The notes: a model not told the origin generated them from the letters alone. Positions 43,997 through 55,935 are shown, counted from the first letter of the stretch. The stretch: DNA of 64,000 bases from Sphingobacterium wenxiniae (GCF_900116225.1 NZ_FOZZ01000002.1:1-64000), one strand, 5' to 3'. A program made the numbers and translations.

Positions 43997-44024
<28 letters not shown>
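43281..44024 (-). CDS. thiD: Hydroxymethylpyrimidine (phosphate) kinase ThiD
   Basis: A 247-residue ribokinase-fold enzyme. The substrate site SIAGFDPSGGAGILADIKTL is at the N terminus and the catalytic GxGC loop is in PKHGSGCVLSSAIAAHLANG. It phosphorylates HMP and HMP-P. It overlaps the preceding ThiE-like gene by 28 bp and thiE by 11 bp. The protein is slightly shorter than E. coli ThiD (266). Confidence 0.93.
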
Positions 44025-46434
<2,410 letters not shown>

Positions 46435-46641
46435 TTAGCCGCCCTGTGTGGCGGTAATGATAAGGATAGTGTCGTTTTCCCTAAGGGATTTAGATGCCCA
46501 TTGATCTCGTGGTACGACCTGGTTATTGAGTGCCACGGCAATCCCTCTGGGGACTTCGGGGATTGTCAATTGCATCAATGCTTCCAAAGAGGAAGGTAGT
46601 TCTTCGAAAAATTTCTTTTGGTGATTGATTGTGATTTCCAT
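46435..46641 (-). CDS. thiS: Sulfur carrier protein ThiS
   Basis: A 68-residue ubiquitin-fold protein. It ends in TATQGG, where the final Gly-Gly is adenylated by ThiF and then carries the sulfur for the thiazole ring. The ATG at 46641 begins MEITINHQKKFF, the usual length; an upstream extension would run into the riboswitch leader. It is the first gene of the thi operon, 33 bp before thiC. Confidence 0.9.
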   Translation of the reverse strand: MEITINHQKKFFEELPSSLEALMQLTIPEVPRGIAVALNNQVVPRDQWASKSLRENDTILIITATQGG

Positions 46642-46712
46642 TCCTTTAAATTCTATGTGTACATAAAACTTTAGGAATGACCACAATAGTGCAGAACGCA
46701 CCATAGAAGACA

Positions 46713-46800
46713 TCTACTTTTTCCTACGCTGGTATGATCCAGATCAGGTTCAAAGGGTAAATCTCAGCCTGCAAATATTGCAGACACCCCTAAAGTCGAG
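46713..46800 (-). promoter_or_regulatory. TPP (THI-box) riboswitch
   Basis: On the minus strand the conserved THI-box blocks run in order: AGGGGTGTC, a P3 hairpin CTGCAATATTTGCAG, GCTGAGATT, ACCCTTTGAACCTGATCTGG, and ATACCAGCGTAGGAAA. ACTTT at the 5' side and AAAGT at the 3' side can form P1. It lies about 72 bp upstream of thiS and should reduce expression of the operon when thiamine pyrophosphate is plentiful. Confidence 0.95.
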
Positions 46801-46830
46801 GACCAAGATAGGGGAAAAAGATGTATAACG

Positions 46831-46838
46831 CAAATTTA
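46831..46838 (-). promoter_or_regulatory. -7 box of the thi operon promoter
   Basis: On the minus strand TAAATTTG is a full match to TAnnTTTG. Transcription would begin shortly before the riboswitch aptamer. No good -33 box is seen. Confidence 0.45.
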
Positions 46839-46867
46839 TGCGTCAGAACAACAGAAATTAATATTCA

Positions 46868-46920
46868 AATAAAAAACCTGTCTTCTACATCTGCATGAAG
46901 CAAAAATAGAAGACAGGTTT
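46868..46920 (-). terminator. Terminator of the cspA gene
   Basis: AAACCTGTCTTCTA pairs with TAGAAGACAGGTTT across about 20 bases. On the minus strand it is followed by a T-run (TTTTTTATTTG). It lies 32 bp after the csp stop. Confidence 0.75.
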
Positions 46921-46951
46921 CTTTTCTGTCTCGTTATGTATTATAGATAAA

Positions 46952-47146
46952 CTATCCTACTACACGTACATTAACGGCGTTAAGACCTTTTTTTCCATTC
47001 TCTACATCGTATGTTACTGAGTCGTTTTCACGTACATCATTAACTAAACCAGAGATATGTACGAAAACATCTTGGCCACCATTAGCTGGTGTGATAAAAC
47101 CGAAACCTTTGGTAACGTTAAAGAATTTTACTGTTCCTTCTTGCAT
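46952..47146 (-). CDS. cspA: CspA-type cold-shock protein
   Basis: A 64-residue OB-fold protein with both RNA-binding motifs intact: RNP1 KGFGFITP and RNP2 DVFVHISGL. It binds single-stranded RNA and DNA and resolves structure at low temperature or during growth. Its gene lies 41 bp after the end of a DEAD-box helicase gene on the same strand, a pairing seen for cold-adaptation genes. The name follows the family only. Confidence 0.9.
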   Translation of the reverse strand: MQEGTVKFFNVTKGFGFITPANGGQDVFVHISGLVNDVRENDSVTYDVENGKKGLNAVNVRVVG

Positions 47147-47187
47147 TGTATTATTATTTATTGATGAATTAATTTATTTCTGTTTTA

Positions 47188-48297
47188 TTATTGTGCTATC
47201 GGCAGTTGATAGCCGATTAACTTTTGTATATTTTTCAGTGCTGGTTTTTCCTCTTCACTACAGAAGGAATAAGCTAGGCCATCTTTGCCGGCTCTACCTG
47301 TTCGTCCGATTCTATGCACATAGGTTTCCGCATCTACCGGTAGGTCATAATTAATAACCTGTGGTAATTCCTGTATATCTATTCCGCGAGCCGCAATATC
47401 CGTAGCAATTAATATCTTTATTTTACCATTCTTAAAGGAAGATAATGCATTTTGACGGGCATTCTGCGATTTGTTTCCGTGGATGGCTGCTGAGATAATA
47501 CCATTTTTACCTAGTACTTTAACCAGTTTATCGGCTCCATGTTTGGTGCGTGTAAACACCAATGTTTGGGTCAGACCACTTTCCCGGAGCAATTCCATAA
47601 GAAAAGCCGCCTTTTCTTTCTTCTCAATAAAGAATAAAGATTGTACAACCTTAGGAGCTGTTGAGGAGACTGGTGTGACGTTGATTTCTTCCGGATTGGT
47701 CAATATGGTATTCGCAAATTTACGTATTGGAGGTGGCATGGTGGCCGAAAAGAATAGCGTTTGTCTTTTGGCAGGAATATGCTTTAGAATACGCTTAATA
47801 TCATGGATAAAGCCCATGTCCAACATGTTGTCTGCTTCATCGAGAACAAGTGTCTTTATACTTCCGATGCGCGCGTAACCCTGTTGTACCAAATCCAATA
47901 GGCGACCTGGAGTAGCAATGAGAATATCTGTGCCGCGTTGCAGTTCATCTACCTGTTTGTGCTGTGATACTCCGCCGAAGATAACGGTATGTTTTATAGG
48001 GAGGTACTTGCTGTATTGGCCTACGTTTTCTGCAATTTGCAAAGCTAATTCTCGAGTAGGGGCTAAAACTAAAACTCGTGGGTGTTTATATTTCTGCTTA
48101 TCTGCGGCTAAGTTCTGTAAAATAGGAAGTGTAAAAGCCGCTGTTTTGCCTGTACCTGTCTGTGCACATCCGATGATGTCTTTTCCTGACAGAATTATTG
48201 GAATAGACTGTTGTTGTATTTCTGTTGCCGTCGTATAACCCATGTCATCGATGGCTTTTAAAAGGGTGTCTATTAACCCTAAAATATTGAATGTCAT
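47188..48297 (-). CDS. DEAD-box RNA helicase (RhlE-like)
   Basis: A 369-residue helicase core: Q motif TATEIQQQSIP, Walker A AQTGTGKTAAF, motif Ib, DEAD in LVLDEADNMLDMGFI, SAT in FFSATMPP, and C-terminal ARGIDIQELPQVINYD with HRIGRTGRAGKDG. It ends soon after the core, with only a short tail, so it lacks the basic C-terminal extension of many RhlE proteins. It unwinds RNA in ribosome assembly or cold. The ATG at 48297 is chosen at the conserved MTFNILGL start. Confidence 0.9.
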   Translation of the reverse strand: MTFNILGLIDTLLKAIDDMGYTTATEIQQQSIPIILSGKDIIGCAQTGTGKTAAFTLPILQNLAADKQKYKHPRVLVLAPTRELALQIAENVGQYSKYLPIKHTVIFGGVSQHKQVDELQRGTDILIATPGRLLDLVQQGYARIGSIKTLVLDEADNMLDMGFIHDIKRILKHIPAKRQTLFFSATMPPPIRKFANTILTNPEEINVTPVSSTAPKVVQSLFFIEKKEKAAFLMELLRESGLTQTLVFTRTKHGADKLVKVLGKNGIISAAIHGNKSQNARQNALSSFKNGKIKILIATDIAARGIDIQELPQVINYDLPVDAETYVHRIGRTGRAGKDGLAYSFCSEEEKPALKNIQKLIGYQLPIAQ

Positions 48298-48634
48298 TTT
48301 TCTTTCTTTTTTACTCCAATTGTGGAGGTTCTTATATACCTTTTCTAATGATAGGGTATAAACTACTTTTTGAACAAGGTTTTGCTTTGACAAAACGTTG
48401 TCTATTCAGTTAACAGTAAATAATAAGGAGAATTTCAGGCTTGAAGACTTTTGATGCCCATCAACAGAATGCTATAGATATTATTTTGATAACGTAAAAT
48501 GGCTACTGAAAAAGCGAGAACTGAACAAAGTCAGAAAAAGCAGAGGCAGCGCCTTATATGCCCCAAAGGTAAGTTTAATTAATTGTAAATAACAAATATT
48601 TCTTTTTTATTTTTTAGTTGAATTGAAATGCTTG
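48298..48634. other. Intergenic stretch upstream of the helicase gene
   Basis: These 337 bases hold the likely long leader of the helicase transcript and the tail of the desaturase unit. The only frame of note is a 27-codon plus-strand one at 48499-48582 (MATEKARTEQSQKKQRQR), rich in Lys, Arg and Gln. No clear ribosome site or homology supports it. I see no other element. Confidence 0.35.
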
Positions 48635-49696
48635 TTAGCGCGCCATAGCTTGTATAACCTTAATATGTGATCGAAAAGCCTGCCAAAAGGTTGGGTATTC
48701 TATATATTGGATATTATACTCCTTACACGTTTGTTGTACTATGGCATTGATAGCAGGGTAGTGTACATGGCTGATTTTGGGGAACAGATGGTGTTCCACC
48801 TGAAAATTCAATCCGCCGAGTAACCAAGTCAGTACTTTACTCCTTGTCGCAAAATTTGCGGTGGATTGAAGTTGATGAATCATCCATTCTTCCTCTACCT
48901 TGGACTCATCTATTGTTTTGAATTCTGTATCTGTTACGACATGTGCCAGTTGGAATACAGTTGCCAAGCTTAAGCCACAAACGGCTCCAGCCACTAGAAT
49001 GCCTATCAATGTGGGTAAAACCCCTACAGAAATCATAGGAATAACGATAAACACCAAGAAATGTAACGTTTTGCTTGTCCAAAAGATGATTTTTTCGCGT
49101 AGAGGGAAATGAAAGGTTTCTGAAGTTTTCCCCATTTTTTGGCGGAAGTATTTTTCATAATCTTGATAGAAAATCCAGGCTAAATAGGAGATACTATATA
49201 AGAATATAAAATAGATATGTTGGTAACGATGATGTTTCTTTAATTGCTGGTCTTGATGAATCCGCATAAATTTAACCTCGATGTCGTGGTCCTCTCCATC
49301 GATATTCGTGTAGGTATGATGGGCAACGTTATGCTTAAGCTTCCAGAAATATATATTCCCGCCGAGGAGGTTTAAAGTGTAGGATAATATGGTGTTCAGG
49401 CGTTTATTGTCCGAGAAAGAATTGTGTCCGGCATCGTGCATGATGTTAAAGCCGATAGCTGCCAAATTTGCACCTAATAACATACATAAAGGGATGCTGA
49501 TAGCCCAGTGTGGTTGTACGAAGACTAGAATAATGTACAGCGCTACTATACTGCTTAGTAATACGGCTGCCTTAATATAAATTCTTCTGTTTCCGGTTTT
49601 GTTCTGCGAAGTGTTTTTGAAATAATCGTTGGCTTTAAGTTTTAAGGTTTTAGAGAACAATGTATTAACATTGTTAAATTTAACAGTTGATTTCAT
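48635..49696 (-). CDS. Membrane fatty acid desaturase (acyl-lipid/acyl-CoA, delta-5/6-like)
   Basis: A 353-residue protein with four or more helices and three His boxes: HDAGHNS, HNVAHHTYTN and QVEHHLFP. These bind the di-iron site, and the Q in the last box marks the front-end/linoleoyl-type group. No N-terminal cytochrome b5 domain is present. It introduces a double bond into acyl chains, adjusting membrane fluidity. Location beside cspA and a DEAD-box helicase gene fits a cold-response neighbourhood. Confidence 0.9.
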   Translation of the reverse strand: MKSTVKFNNVNTLFSKTLKLKANDYFKNTSQNKTGNRRIYIKAAVLLSSIVALYIILVFVQPHWAISIPLCMLLGANLAAIGFNIMHDAGHNSFSDNKRLNTILSYTLNLLGGNIYFWKLKHNVAHHTYTNIDGEDHDIEVKFMRIHQDQQLKKHHRYQHIYFIFLYSISYLAWIFYQDYEKYFRQKMGKTSETFHFPLREKIIFWTSKTLHFLVFIVIPMISVGVLPTLIGILVAGAVCGLSLATVFQLAHVVTDTEFKTIDESKVEEEWMIHQLQSTANFATRSKVLTWLLGGLNFQVEHHLFPKISHVHYPAINAIVQQTCKEYNIQYIEYPTFWQAFRSHIKVIQAMAR

Positions 49697-49825
49697 GTAA
49701 TGTAAAAAGGGTATTAGACTGTGTTGTTGTATAGACCTAATAGGCTATAGAAAATTGTATTTTCAGTAAAGGTATCCTTTATAGTTGGTTAAATGTTATA
49801 ATTGGCTGTTAAATATCTGTTAAAT

Positions 49826-49864
49826 AAAAAAAGGGTTGTCTTCTGGACAGAAGACAACCCTTTG
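49826..49864 (-). terminator. Terminator of the glutamine synthetase gene
   Basis: AAAGGGTTGTCTTCT and AGAAGACAACCCTTT form a 15-bp perfect stem with a short loop, with T-run on the minus strand. It starts 20 bp after the stop. Confidence 0.85.
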
Positions 49865-49883
49865 ATGATGAAAGTCATCTAAA

Positions 49884-52073
49884 TTATCTTAAGAACAATA
49901 ATTCACGAAGCTTAGGCAATGGCCATTTCGCATCGTCAATGATTTTTTCCAGTTTATTGACATGATAACGGATTTCGTCAAAGTAAGGTTTAACGATTTC
50001 ATCATAAGCGATAGCTCTTTCGCGAACATTTTCGATGTTGTTAGCTTTTTTACGTTCTTGACGCATCTCTTCTGCTTTTTCAAGGATGAGGTTCGTGTGC
50101 TTAGAAATACGCTCTACCAAGTTAAGTTGTGAACTGTAAGCTTCTTTTGCCAAGCCCAAATCTTTCAAGCCTTTTACGTTGGAAATCAGTTCATTTTGAT
50201 AGGTGAAACAAGCAGGTGCGATCTGGCTGGTTACAACCTCACCGATAACACGAGCCTCAATTTGTAATTTTTTGAAGAAGTTTTCCAACAAAATTTCATG
50301 ACGAGCTTCGGATTCACGTTTCGTATAGATGCCCAATTTCTCGAAAAGTTCTAAGATGTCCTCTTTTACGTATACGTCAAGCGCTTTTGGTGTAGATTTG
50401 ATGTTGGACAAACCCCTTGCTTCAGCTTCTTGTGCCCACTCATCGCTGTATCCGTTGCCTTCGAAACGTACTGCTTTGGATTCTTTGATGTATTTGCGAA
50501 CAACATTCAAAAGAGCTAAGTCTTTTTTCGTTCCTTTTTTGATCTGTTTGTCGACTTCGGTTTTAAATTCTACAAGCTGTGCCGCAACGATAGCATTCAG
50601 AATGGTCATTGGCTGAGCCGAGTTGGCTGCCGAACCTACTGCACGGAATTCAAATTTATTACCCGTGAAGGCGAAAGGCGAAGTACGGTTACGGTCGGTG
50701 GTATCTAATTTCAATTCCGGAATTTTTGGAATCCCGTGCCATAAGCTAGCTTCGTTCTTCACTTTTTTAGCCACACGTGCAGATTCTACTTCTTCTAAGA
50801 TTTCATCCAATTGTGATCCCAGGAAGATGGAAATGATTGCCGGAGGAGCCTCGTTGGCACCCAAGCGGTGATCGTTACTGTGACTGGCAATAGAACCACG
50901 CAGCAAATCAGCATATGTGTGTACTGCTTTGATTGTATTGACAAAGAAAGTTAAGAACATGAGGTTGTTCTTAGGGGTTTTGCCTGGAGACAACAAGTTG
51001 ATACCTGTGTTGGTAATCAAGGACCAGTTGTTGTGTTTACCTGAACCATTTACACCGCTATATGGTTTTTCGTGCAATAATACTTTGAAATGGTGACGTA
51101 TAGCGATTTGCTCCATCAAGTTCATGAGCAATTGGTTGTGGTCGATGGCTAAATTGATTTCCTCATACATCGGCGCACATTCAAATTGAGAAGGAGCAAC
51201 CTCGTTATGGCGGGTTTTCAGTGGAATGCCCAATTTCAAGGCTTCATTCTCCAAATCAACCATATAAGCCAATACGCGTTCAGGAATAGCTCCGAAATAG
51301 TGATCTTCTAATTGCTGGCCTTTTGCGGACATGTGGCCGAATAAAGTACGGCCAGTCAACTGCAAGTCCGGACGTGCGTTATATAAAGAAAGGTCAACTA
51401 AGAAATATTCCTGCTCGATACCCAAGGAAGCATTGACTTTTGTTACAGACTTATCGAAGTACTGTACTACATCTGTAGCAGCTTTATCGATAGCTGCAAT
51501 CGCTTTCAACAAAGGAGCTTTATAATCTAACGATTCACCCGTATAGGAAACAAAAACAGTTGGGATACATAAGGTTTTGCCAGCTACTGTTTCAAAAATG
51601 AAAGCAGGAGAGGATGGATCCCAAGCAGTGTAACCACGTGCCTCAAATGTATTACGTATACCACCATTTGGAAACGAAGAAGCATCGGGTTCTTGTTGTA
51701 CCAAAGAATCTCCAGAGAATTTCTCGATCGCTTGTCCATTATCATCAGGTTCAAAGAAAGCATCATGCTTTTCAGCAGTAGAACCAGTCAATGGTTGAAA
51801 CCAGTGTGTGTAGTGCGTAGCACCATTGGCCAAAGCCCAGGTTTTCATTGCTTGCGCAATAAATTCTGCGATATCACGGGATATAGGCGTTCCTACGTTT
51901 ATAGCGTGTACTAATTCTTTGTAAGTGTCTTTTGGAAGGTAATCACGCATTTTAGCAATGGTGAACACGTTTTTTCCATAAATACTTGTAGATTTTAGAG
52001 GTTCTATTTTTTCTACCTCTTCTAATGATCTTGATGCAGCAGATTGTGCTGCTTTAAAACGTAAAGTTGACAT
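49884..52073 (-). CDS. glnN: Glutamine synthetase type III
   Basis: A 729-residue enzyme, the long GSIII form typical of Bacteroidota. Visible are ASLGIEQEYFLVD (metal-binding Glu), HNEVAPSQFECAPMYEE, the nucleotide/glutamate loop NGSGKHNNWSLITNTG and SPFAFTGNKFEFRAVGS. The C-terminal helical domain carries EEMRQERKKANNIENVRERA. It makes glutamine from glutamate, ammonium and ATP as a dodecamer. It stands alone with strong terminators on both sides. Confidence 0.95.
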   Translation of the reverse strand: MSTLRFKAAQSAASRSLEEVEKIEPLKSTSIYGKNVFTIAKMRDYLPKDTYKELVHAINVGTPISRDIAEFIAQAMKTWALANGATHYTHWFQPLTGSTAEKHDAFFEPDDNGQAIEKFSGDSLVQQEPDASSFPNGGIRNTFEARGYTAWDPSSPAFIFETVAGKTLCIPTVFVSYTGESLDYKAPLLKAIAAIDKAATDVVQYFDKSVTKVNASLGIEQEYFLVDLSLYNARPDLQLTGRTLFGHMSAKGQQLEDHYFGAIPERVLAYMVDLENEALKLGIPLKTRHNEVAPSQFECAPMYEEINLAIDHNQLLMNLMEQIAIRHHFKVLLHEKPYSGVNGSGKHNNWSLITNTGINLLSPGKTPKNNLMFLTFFVNTIKAVHTYADLLRGSIASHSNDHRLGANEAPPAIISIFLGSQLDEILEEVESARVAKKVKNEASLWHGIPKIPELKLDTTDRNRTSPFAFTGNKFEFRAVGSAANSAQPMTILNAIVAAQLVEFKTEVDKQIKKGTKKDLALLNVVRKYIKESKAVRFEGNGYSDEWAQEAEARGLSNIKSTPKALDVYVKEDILELFEKLGIYTKRESEARHEILLENFFKKLQIEARVIGEVVTSQIAPACFTYQNELISNVKGLKDLGLAKEAYSSQLNLVERISKHTNLILEKAEEMRQERKKANNIENVRERAIAYDEIVKPYFDEIRYHVNKLEKIIDDAKWPLPKLRELLFLR

Positions 52074-52194
52074 TTTTTTATGGTGTAAGATTGATTTTTG
52101 TCAAAAAAATATTATTTATACACTGTAAAAGTACATGAAAAAAATAAAAATCAAACTTATTTTTTATAAAAAATAAAAGAAAACGTTTGTGTTG

Positions 52195-52240
52195 AACAAA
52201 AAAGAGGAAATCATCCATGGATGATTTCCTCTTTTTTGTT
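52195..52240. terminator. 46-bp perfect palindromic terminator
   Basis: AACAAAAAAGAGGAAATCAT and its continuation CCA are followed by the exact reverse complement, centred on CCATGG. The arms end in A and T runs, so it works as a terminator for the S9 peptidase gene on the minus strand, whose stop is 19 bp upstream of it. Confidence 0.85.
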
Positions 52241-52258
52241 TGGCTTTAGGGAATGGGG

Positions 52259-55054
52259 TTATTCTAATCCCCAGTTTATACCTTTTTCTGTGGCTTTAAC
52301 ACCTTTTGATAACCATTCCGGTGCAGGTTTGCCCTTTAAGAAATGATCGAAAAACTGAGATTGACGTATTTGTATGTCTTTTCTGTTCTGTCTTTTCATC
52401 AAATTGTGCTCGTCGCCGTTGTAATTGAGTAGCCAGACGGGTTTTTGGAGTCTACGCAAAGCAGTAAACATCTCGATGCCTTGATACCAAGGTACAGCGC
52501 CGTCGTTATCGTTATGCATAATAGCTACCGGAGTTGTTACACGGTTCATAAAGAAGAGAGGAGAGTTTTCGATATATAGATCCTGATCTTCCCATAAAGT
52601 TTTGCCTAATCTGGATTGTGTTTTTTCGTATTGGAATTGTCTTGACATACCCGTTTGCCAACGAATGCCACCATAAGCCGAAGTCATGTTGACTACGGGA
52701 GCTCCACTCCATGCTGCTGCATACATTGGTGTCCGCGTAATCAAGTGTGCAACTTGATAGCCTCCCCAACTTTGTCCTTGTATAGCCATTTTGGTGGAAT
52801 CTACCCAAGCGTTTTGTGCGAGGTGACGCATACCGGAGTTGACATACTCCTCGGCCGATTTGCCAGGATACCCGATTTCATAACGGATGTCTGGTGCAAA
52901 AACCAAATACTCGTTGCTTACATAATAGGGGATATTCAAACGCGAAGGTGTAGGAGCAGGTGCTTGATAGGTGTATAGTCCATCGCTTAACCGTTCGTAG
53001 AAATAAGCGATGATCGGATATTTCTTATTCGGGTCGAAATTTTCCGGTTTATATAGGATACCTTGTGCCTCAAAGCCATTTGGCGTTGTCCATTCTACCA
53101 ATTCGGCTGTTCCCCAATTGTAATCACTTTGTTGCGGGTTGATGTCCGTTAAGCGGGTTTCATCTTTAAAGTTTGATGTCAGATACAAATCGGGAGAAGC
53201 GGTGTAGTCCTCTTTGGTATAGACGATAACTTTTCCATCTTCTGAACTGTTGAACGTTCTATAGGTATGTGGAAGCGTGAATATTTCCTTCGGATTTGCA
53301 TTTTTGGTAGAATTTGCAGTTGCAATACCATTGTACTTGGTTTCTTCATCAAATACGGTTAAATAGATCTCTTCTTTGGCAGGAATGAGCGTGGTACGTT
53401 TCCTCGGAAGGTCTTTTCTGGACAGATCAATATAGCGAAATGTGCGTTTGGTAACACGTCCTTCGCCGTTGGTCAACAGCTTTTTATCCTTTCCTTGCAG
53501 ATCAAACAACCAGATGTCATAACGGTCATAGATGTAAATACCTTTGCCGTCGGCTGTCCAGCCAGCATACCCGTATGCGCCAGCATAGGTTGGTGAGTCG
53601 TTTTCTTCATCCGTGAAGTTGACAGGAATGCCATCGTTTAATTGTACGGAAGAACCGGAAGCAATACTGTAGCTATACCAATTGCTGCTTTCTCTGTCTA
53701 AATATACTACAAAATCACCATTCGGGGAAAGAAAAGCATAACCGTTCAAGTTTTCCTTCACTAATTTCTTTTGGCCATTAAGGGTAGAAACAAGATAGAT
53801 GTCCGTAGGTGTAGAACCTTCCCATTGCATAGCGATGCGCTTATCGAAATCGGAAGTCGCTAAGATCCATTCGTTGTTGGCATCGTCCGTTGTGCTTGTG
53901 CGGCTGAATTTTTCGTCTACCAACGAAATAAGTCGTCCGCCTTCTTGCGGGTAAACAACGGCAAGATAATTCCGGCTTTGATCGCGTTTTAGGTTAACTA
54001 ACTGCATTGGCTGCAAATAATCGTCTTTCCAATGCCAGATGTCTACCTGTGCATGTTCAAAATCGACTAAGGTCGTATCTTTTACCTTCGGAATAGGGGC
54101 TAAGCCAAAGAACAGTTTTTTGCCATCGGCACTGAAATTGACCTGTCCGTCTCCGCTGACATACCAGTTTTGTGGTACGCCTGCGGTATTTTGTTGTGCG
54201 AGGATGCGCGCTGTATCCAAGGCAGGTGTATAGTAATATAGTTTAAAGTCTTTTAATTGGGATTTCTCAGGAGATTTATCCGCCAGGAAGGAAAGTTGTG
54301 AACCTTGATCGTCAAATGTAATCTCTTTGTAGGTGCCTTTTCCATTGCTGATTTTCTTGAGCTGCTTGCTGGTAATGTCAAAGATGTATAATCCCGCATC
54401 ATTTGCTAAAGAATCCTTAGCGTCGTTTTTCTTGCTGAAAGCGAGGAAATCCTCATTTTGACTCCAGACGTACTGCTCTACTTTTGGAAAGTGTAAAGTG
54501 TCACCCGTGCTGAGGTGCTGTACAATTAGCGTTTCTGTCTTTTTAGGTTTGTTCTTTTCCGTTTTGGTCGAATCGCTTTCGGTTATGCTTTTTTCTACTT
54601 CTGTAAGATAAGCTACATATTCGTTTTTTTTCTGCGCGAGCTTATAGGATTTTACGGCAGGAATTTTGCTTTCATCTTTGTTCTGAAGGTTCACGATCAG
54701 TAGCGAATCCTTAGGCATCTCATCGTTCTTTTTCTTTTTAATCTTAGCCTGTCTCGTTTCTTCGAATGTAGGCTTGATGCTTGTTAGAACAAAGTTTTCG
54801 TCTGTTGTAAAGGTTGTGTTGGCTGCTCGGGGAACGGCTAGGATAAGGTCGTTTTTGTTGGATTTGATCTGCAATAGACCATCACCTTCTTGCGGGGTAA
54901 TCTGATAGTAGATAAATTGTCCGCTTTTACTGACATTGACCTGATTAAGGCTTTTCCAACCGTCATATACGGAGTGGTCTATGGGCTTTTTCTGTGCATA
55001 TAAAGTTCCTGTGCAGAGTAGTGTGAGACCCAAGGCAATTGTTTTGATTTGCAT
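52259..55054 (-). CDS. Exported S9-family (prolyl oligopeptidase-like) peptidase
   Basis: A 931-residue protein with signal peptide MQIKTIALGLTLLCTGTLYA, a long beta-propeller with WD-like repeats (residues about 25-640) and an alpha/beta hydrolase domain. The nucleophile is Ser762 in IQGQSWGGYQ, with Asp in MHNDNDGAVPWYQG and His in YNGDEHNLM. It cleaves oligopeptides in the periplasm. The long insertion rich in Lys and Asp (SDSTKTEKNKPKKTETL) is a local loop of the propeller. It is a single gene between two terminators. Confidence 0.88.
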   Translation of the reverse strand: MQIKTIALGLTLLCTGTLYAQKKPIDHSVYDGWKSLNQVNVSKSGQFIYYQITPQEGDGLLQIKSNKNDLILAVPRAANTTFTTDENFVLTSIKPTFEETRQAKIKKKKNDEMPKDSLLIVNLQNKDESKIPAVKSYKLAQKKNEYVAYLTEVEKSITESDSTKTEKNKPKKTETLIVQHLSTGDTLHFPKVEQYVWSQNEDFLAFSKKNDAKDSLANDAGLYIFDITSKQLKKISNGKGTYKEITFDDQGSQLSFLADKSPEKSQLKDFKLYYYTPALDTARILAQQNTAGVPQNWYVSGDGQVNFSADGKKLFFGLAPIPKVKDTTLVDFEHAQVDIWHWKDDYLQPMQLVNLKRDQSRNYLAVVYPQEGGRLISLVDEKFSRTSTTDDANNEWILATSDFDKRIAMQWEGSTPTDIYLVSTLNGQKKLVKENLNGYAFLSPNGDFVVYLDRESSNWYSYSIASGSSVQLNDGIPVNFTDEENDSPTYAGAYGYAGWTADGKGIYIYDRYDIWLFDLQGKDKKLLTNGEGRVTKRTFRYIDLSRKDLPRKRTTLIPAKEEIYLTVFDEETKYNGIATANSTKNANPKEIFTLPHTYRTFNSSEDGKVIVYTKEDYTASPDLYLTSNFKDETRLTDINPQQSDYNWGTAELVEWTTPNGFEAQGILYKPENFDPNKKYPIIAYFYERLSDGLYTYQAPAPTPSRLNIPYYVSNEYLVFAPDIRYEIGYPGKSAEEYVNSGMRHLAQNAWVDSTKMAIQGQSWGGYQVAHLITRTPMYAAAWSGAPVVNMTSAYGGIRWQTGMSRQFQYEKTQSRLGKTLWEDQDLYIENSPLFFMNRVTTPVAIMHNDNDGAVPWYQGIEMFTALRRLQKPVWLLNYNGDEHNLMKRQNRKDIQIRQSQFFDHFLKGKPAPEWLSKGVKATEKGINWGLE

Positions 55055-55145
55055 AGTGTAAAGAATTTTGCAGACTAAAAGTAAGGTTTTTTGTGTAGAT
55101 TTGATTGTGTATTTTCACATTGTTACAGAATAAATACGTAAGGAT

Positions 55146-55892
55146 ATGTCAAATAATTTAAGATCGAATAGTGTTATTGTAGCGCTGATAGGCAGTATTG
55201 CCATTATTGTTTTTGCTTGGGTGTTGGGCAATGCCTACAAATATAAATACCGAGTGAACAACACGATTAACGTTACCGGAAATGCCAAAAAGGATTTCGA
55301 ATCGGATATTGTAAAATGGACAGCCTATTACAGTCGTAAATCCATGGATCTGAGTGTGGCCTCCGAACAGCTTGGTAAAGACCGGGATTTGGTTCGCCAG
55401 TTTTTGGAAAAGCAGGGGATTAACCCCAAAGAAATTTTGTTCAACGCAGTGAATATTAACCGTGAGTTTGCTTATCACTCCGATGGGCAGGGCAATAGCT
55501 ATAATACGTTTACAGGTTATAGTCTCTCACAGAATGTCAGTGTGGAATCCAAGGATCTGGACAAAGTAGATAATGCTTCACGTGAGATTTCGACATTGAT
55601 ATCCCAAGGATTGGAATTGAGTTCGAATTCTCCGAGTTATTATTATTCCAAGTTGGAAGACTTGAAATTGGAACTTATATCGCAAGCTTCGGAAAATGCG
55701 AAGCAACGGGCAGCCAACATAGCCAAAGAGGCGGGCTCGTCTTTAGGCGACCTGATGAAGGCTGATTTGGGGATTTTCCAGATAACAGGTCAAAATGATA
55801 ACGAAGAATATTCCTATGGAGGGGCATTCAATACTACTTCAAGGAACAAAACAGCAAATATTACTGTTAAAGCAAGTTACGGGGCGAATTAG
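55146..55892 (+). CDS. SIMPL-domain (DUF541) membrane-anchored protein
   Basis: A 248-residue protein with one N-terminal helix (VALIGSIAIIVFAWVLGNAY) and a SIMPL domain (INVTGNAKKDFESDIVKW, then the conserved region ASEQLGKDRDLVRQFLEKQG and YSLSQNVSVESKDLDKVD). SIMPL proteins face the periplasm and are linked to stress tolerance; their mechanism is unclear. The stop codon lies inside the terminator stem shared with rnhA. Confidence 0.8.
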   Translation: MSNNLRSNSVIVALIGSIAIIVFAWVLGNAYKYKYRVNNTINVTGNAKKDFESDIVKWTAYYSRKSMDLSVASEQLGKDRDLVRQFLEKQGINPKEILFNAVNINREFAYHSDGQGNSYNTFTGYSLSQNVSVESKDLDKVDNASREISTLISQGLELSSNSPSYYYSKLEDLKLELISQASENAKQRAANIAKEAGSSLGDLMKADLGIFQITGQNDNEEYSYGGAFNTTSRNKTANITVKASYGAN

Positions 55893-55935
55893 TTTTGTTC
55901 TTGGCCGCCCTTTGGGCGGCCAAGAACAAAACTAA
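55889..55935. terminator. Bidirectional terminator holding both stop codons
   Basis: A 22-bp perfect stem (TTAGTTTTGTTCTTGGCCGC then CC, loop TTT) has the SIMPL stop (TAG at 55890-55892) in its left arm and the rnhA stop (TAG on the minus strand, 55934-55932) in the mirror position of its right arm. It ends both converging transcripts. Confidence 0.9.

Noticed and set aside
48499..48582. A 27-codon basic plus-strand frame as a small protein
   Set aside because: There is no clear ribosome-binding site or promoter, the composition is low in complexity, and it lies in a long leader region.
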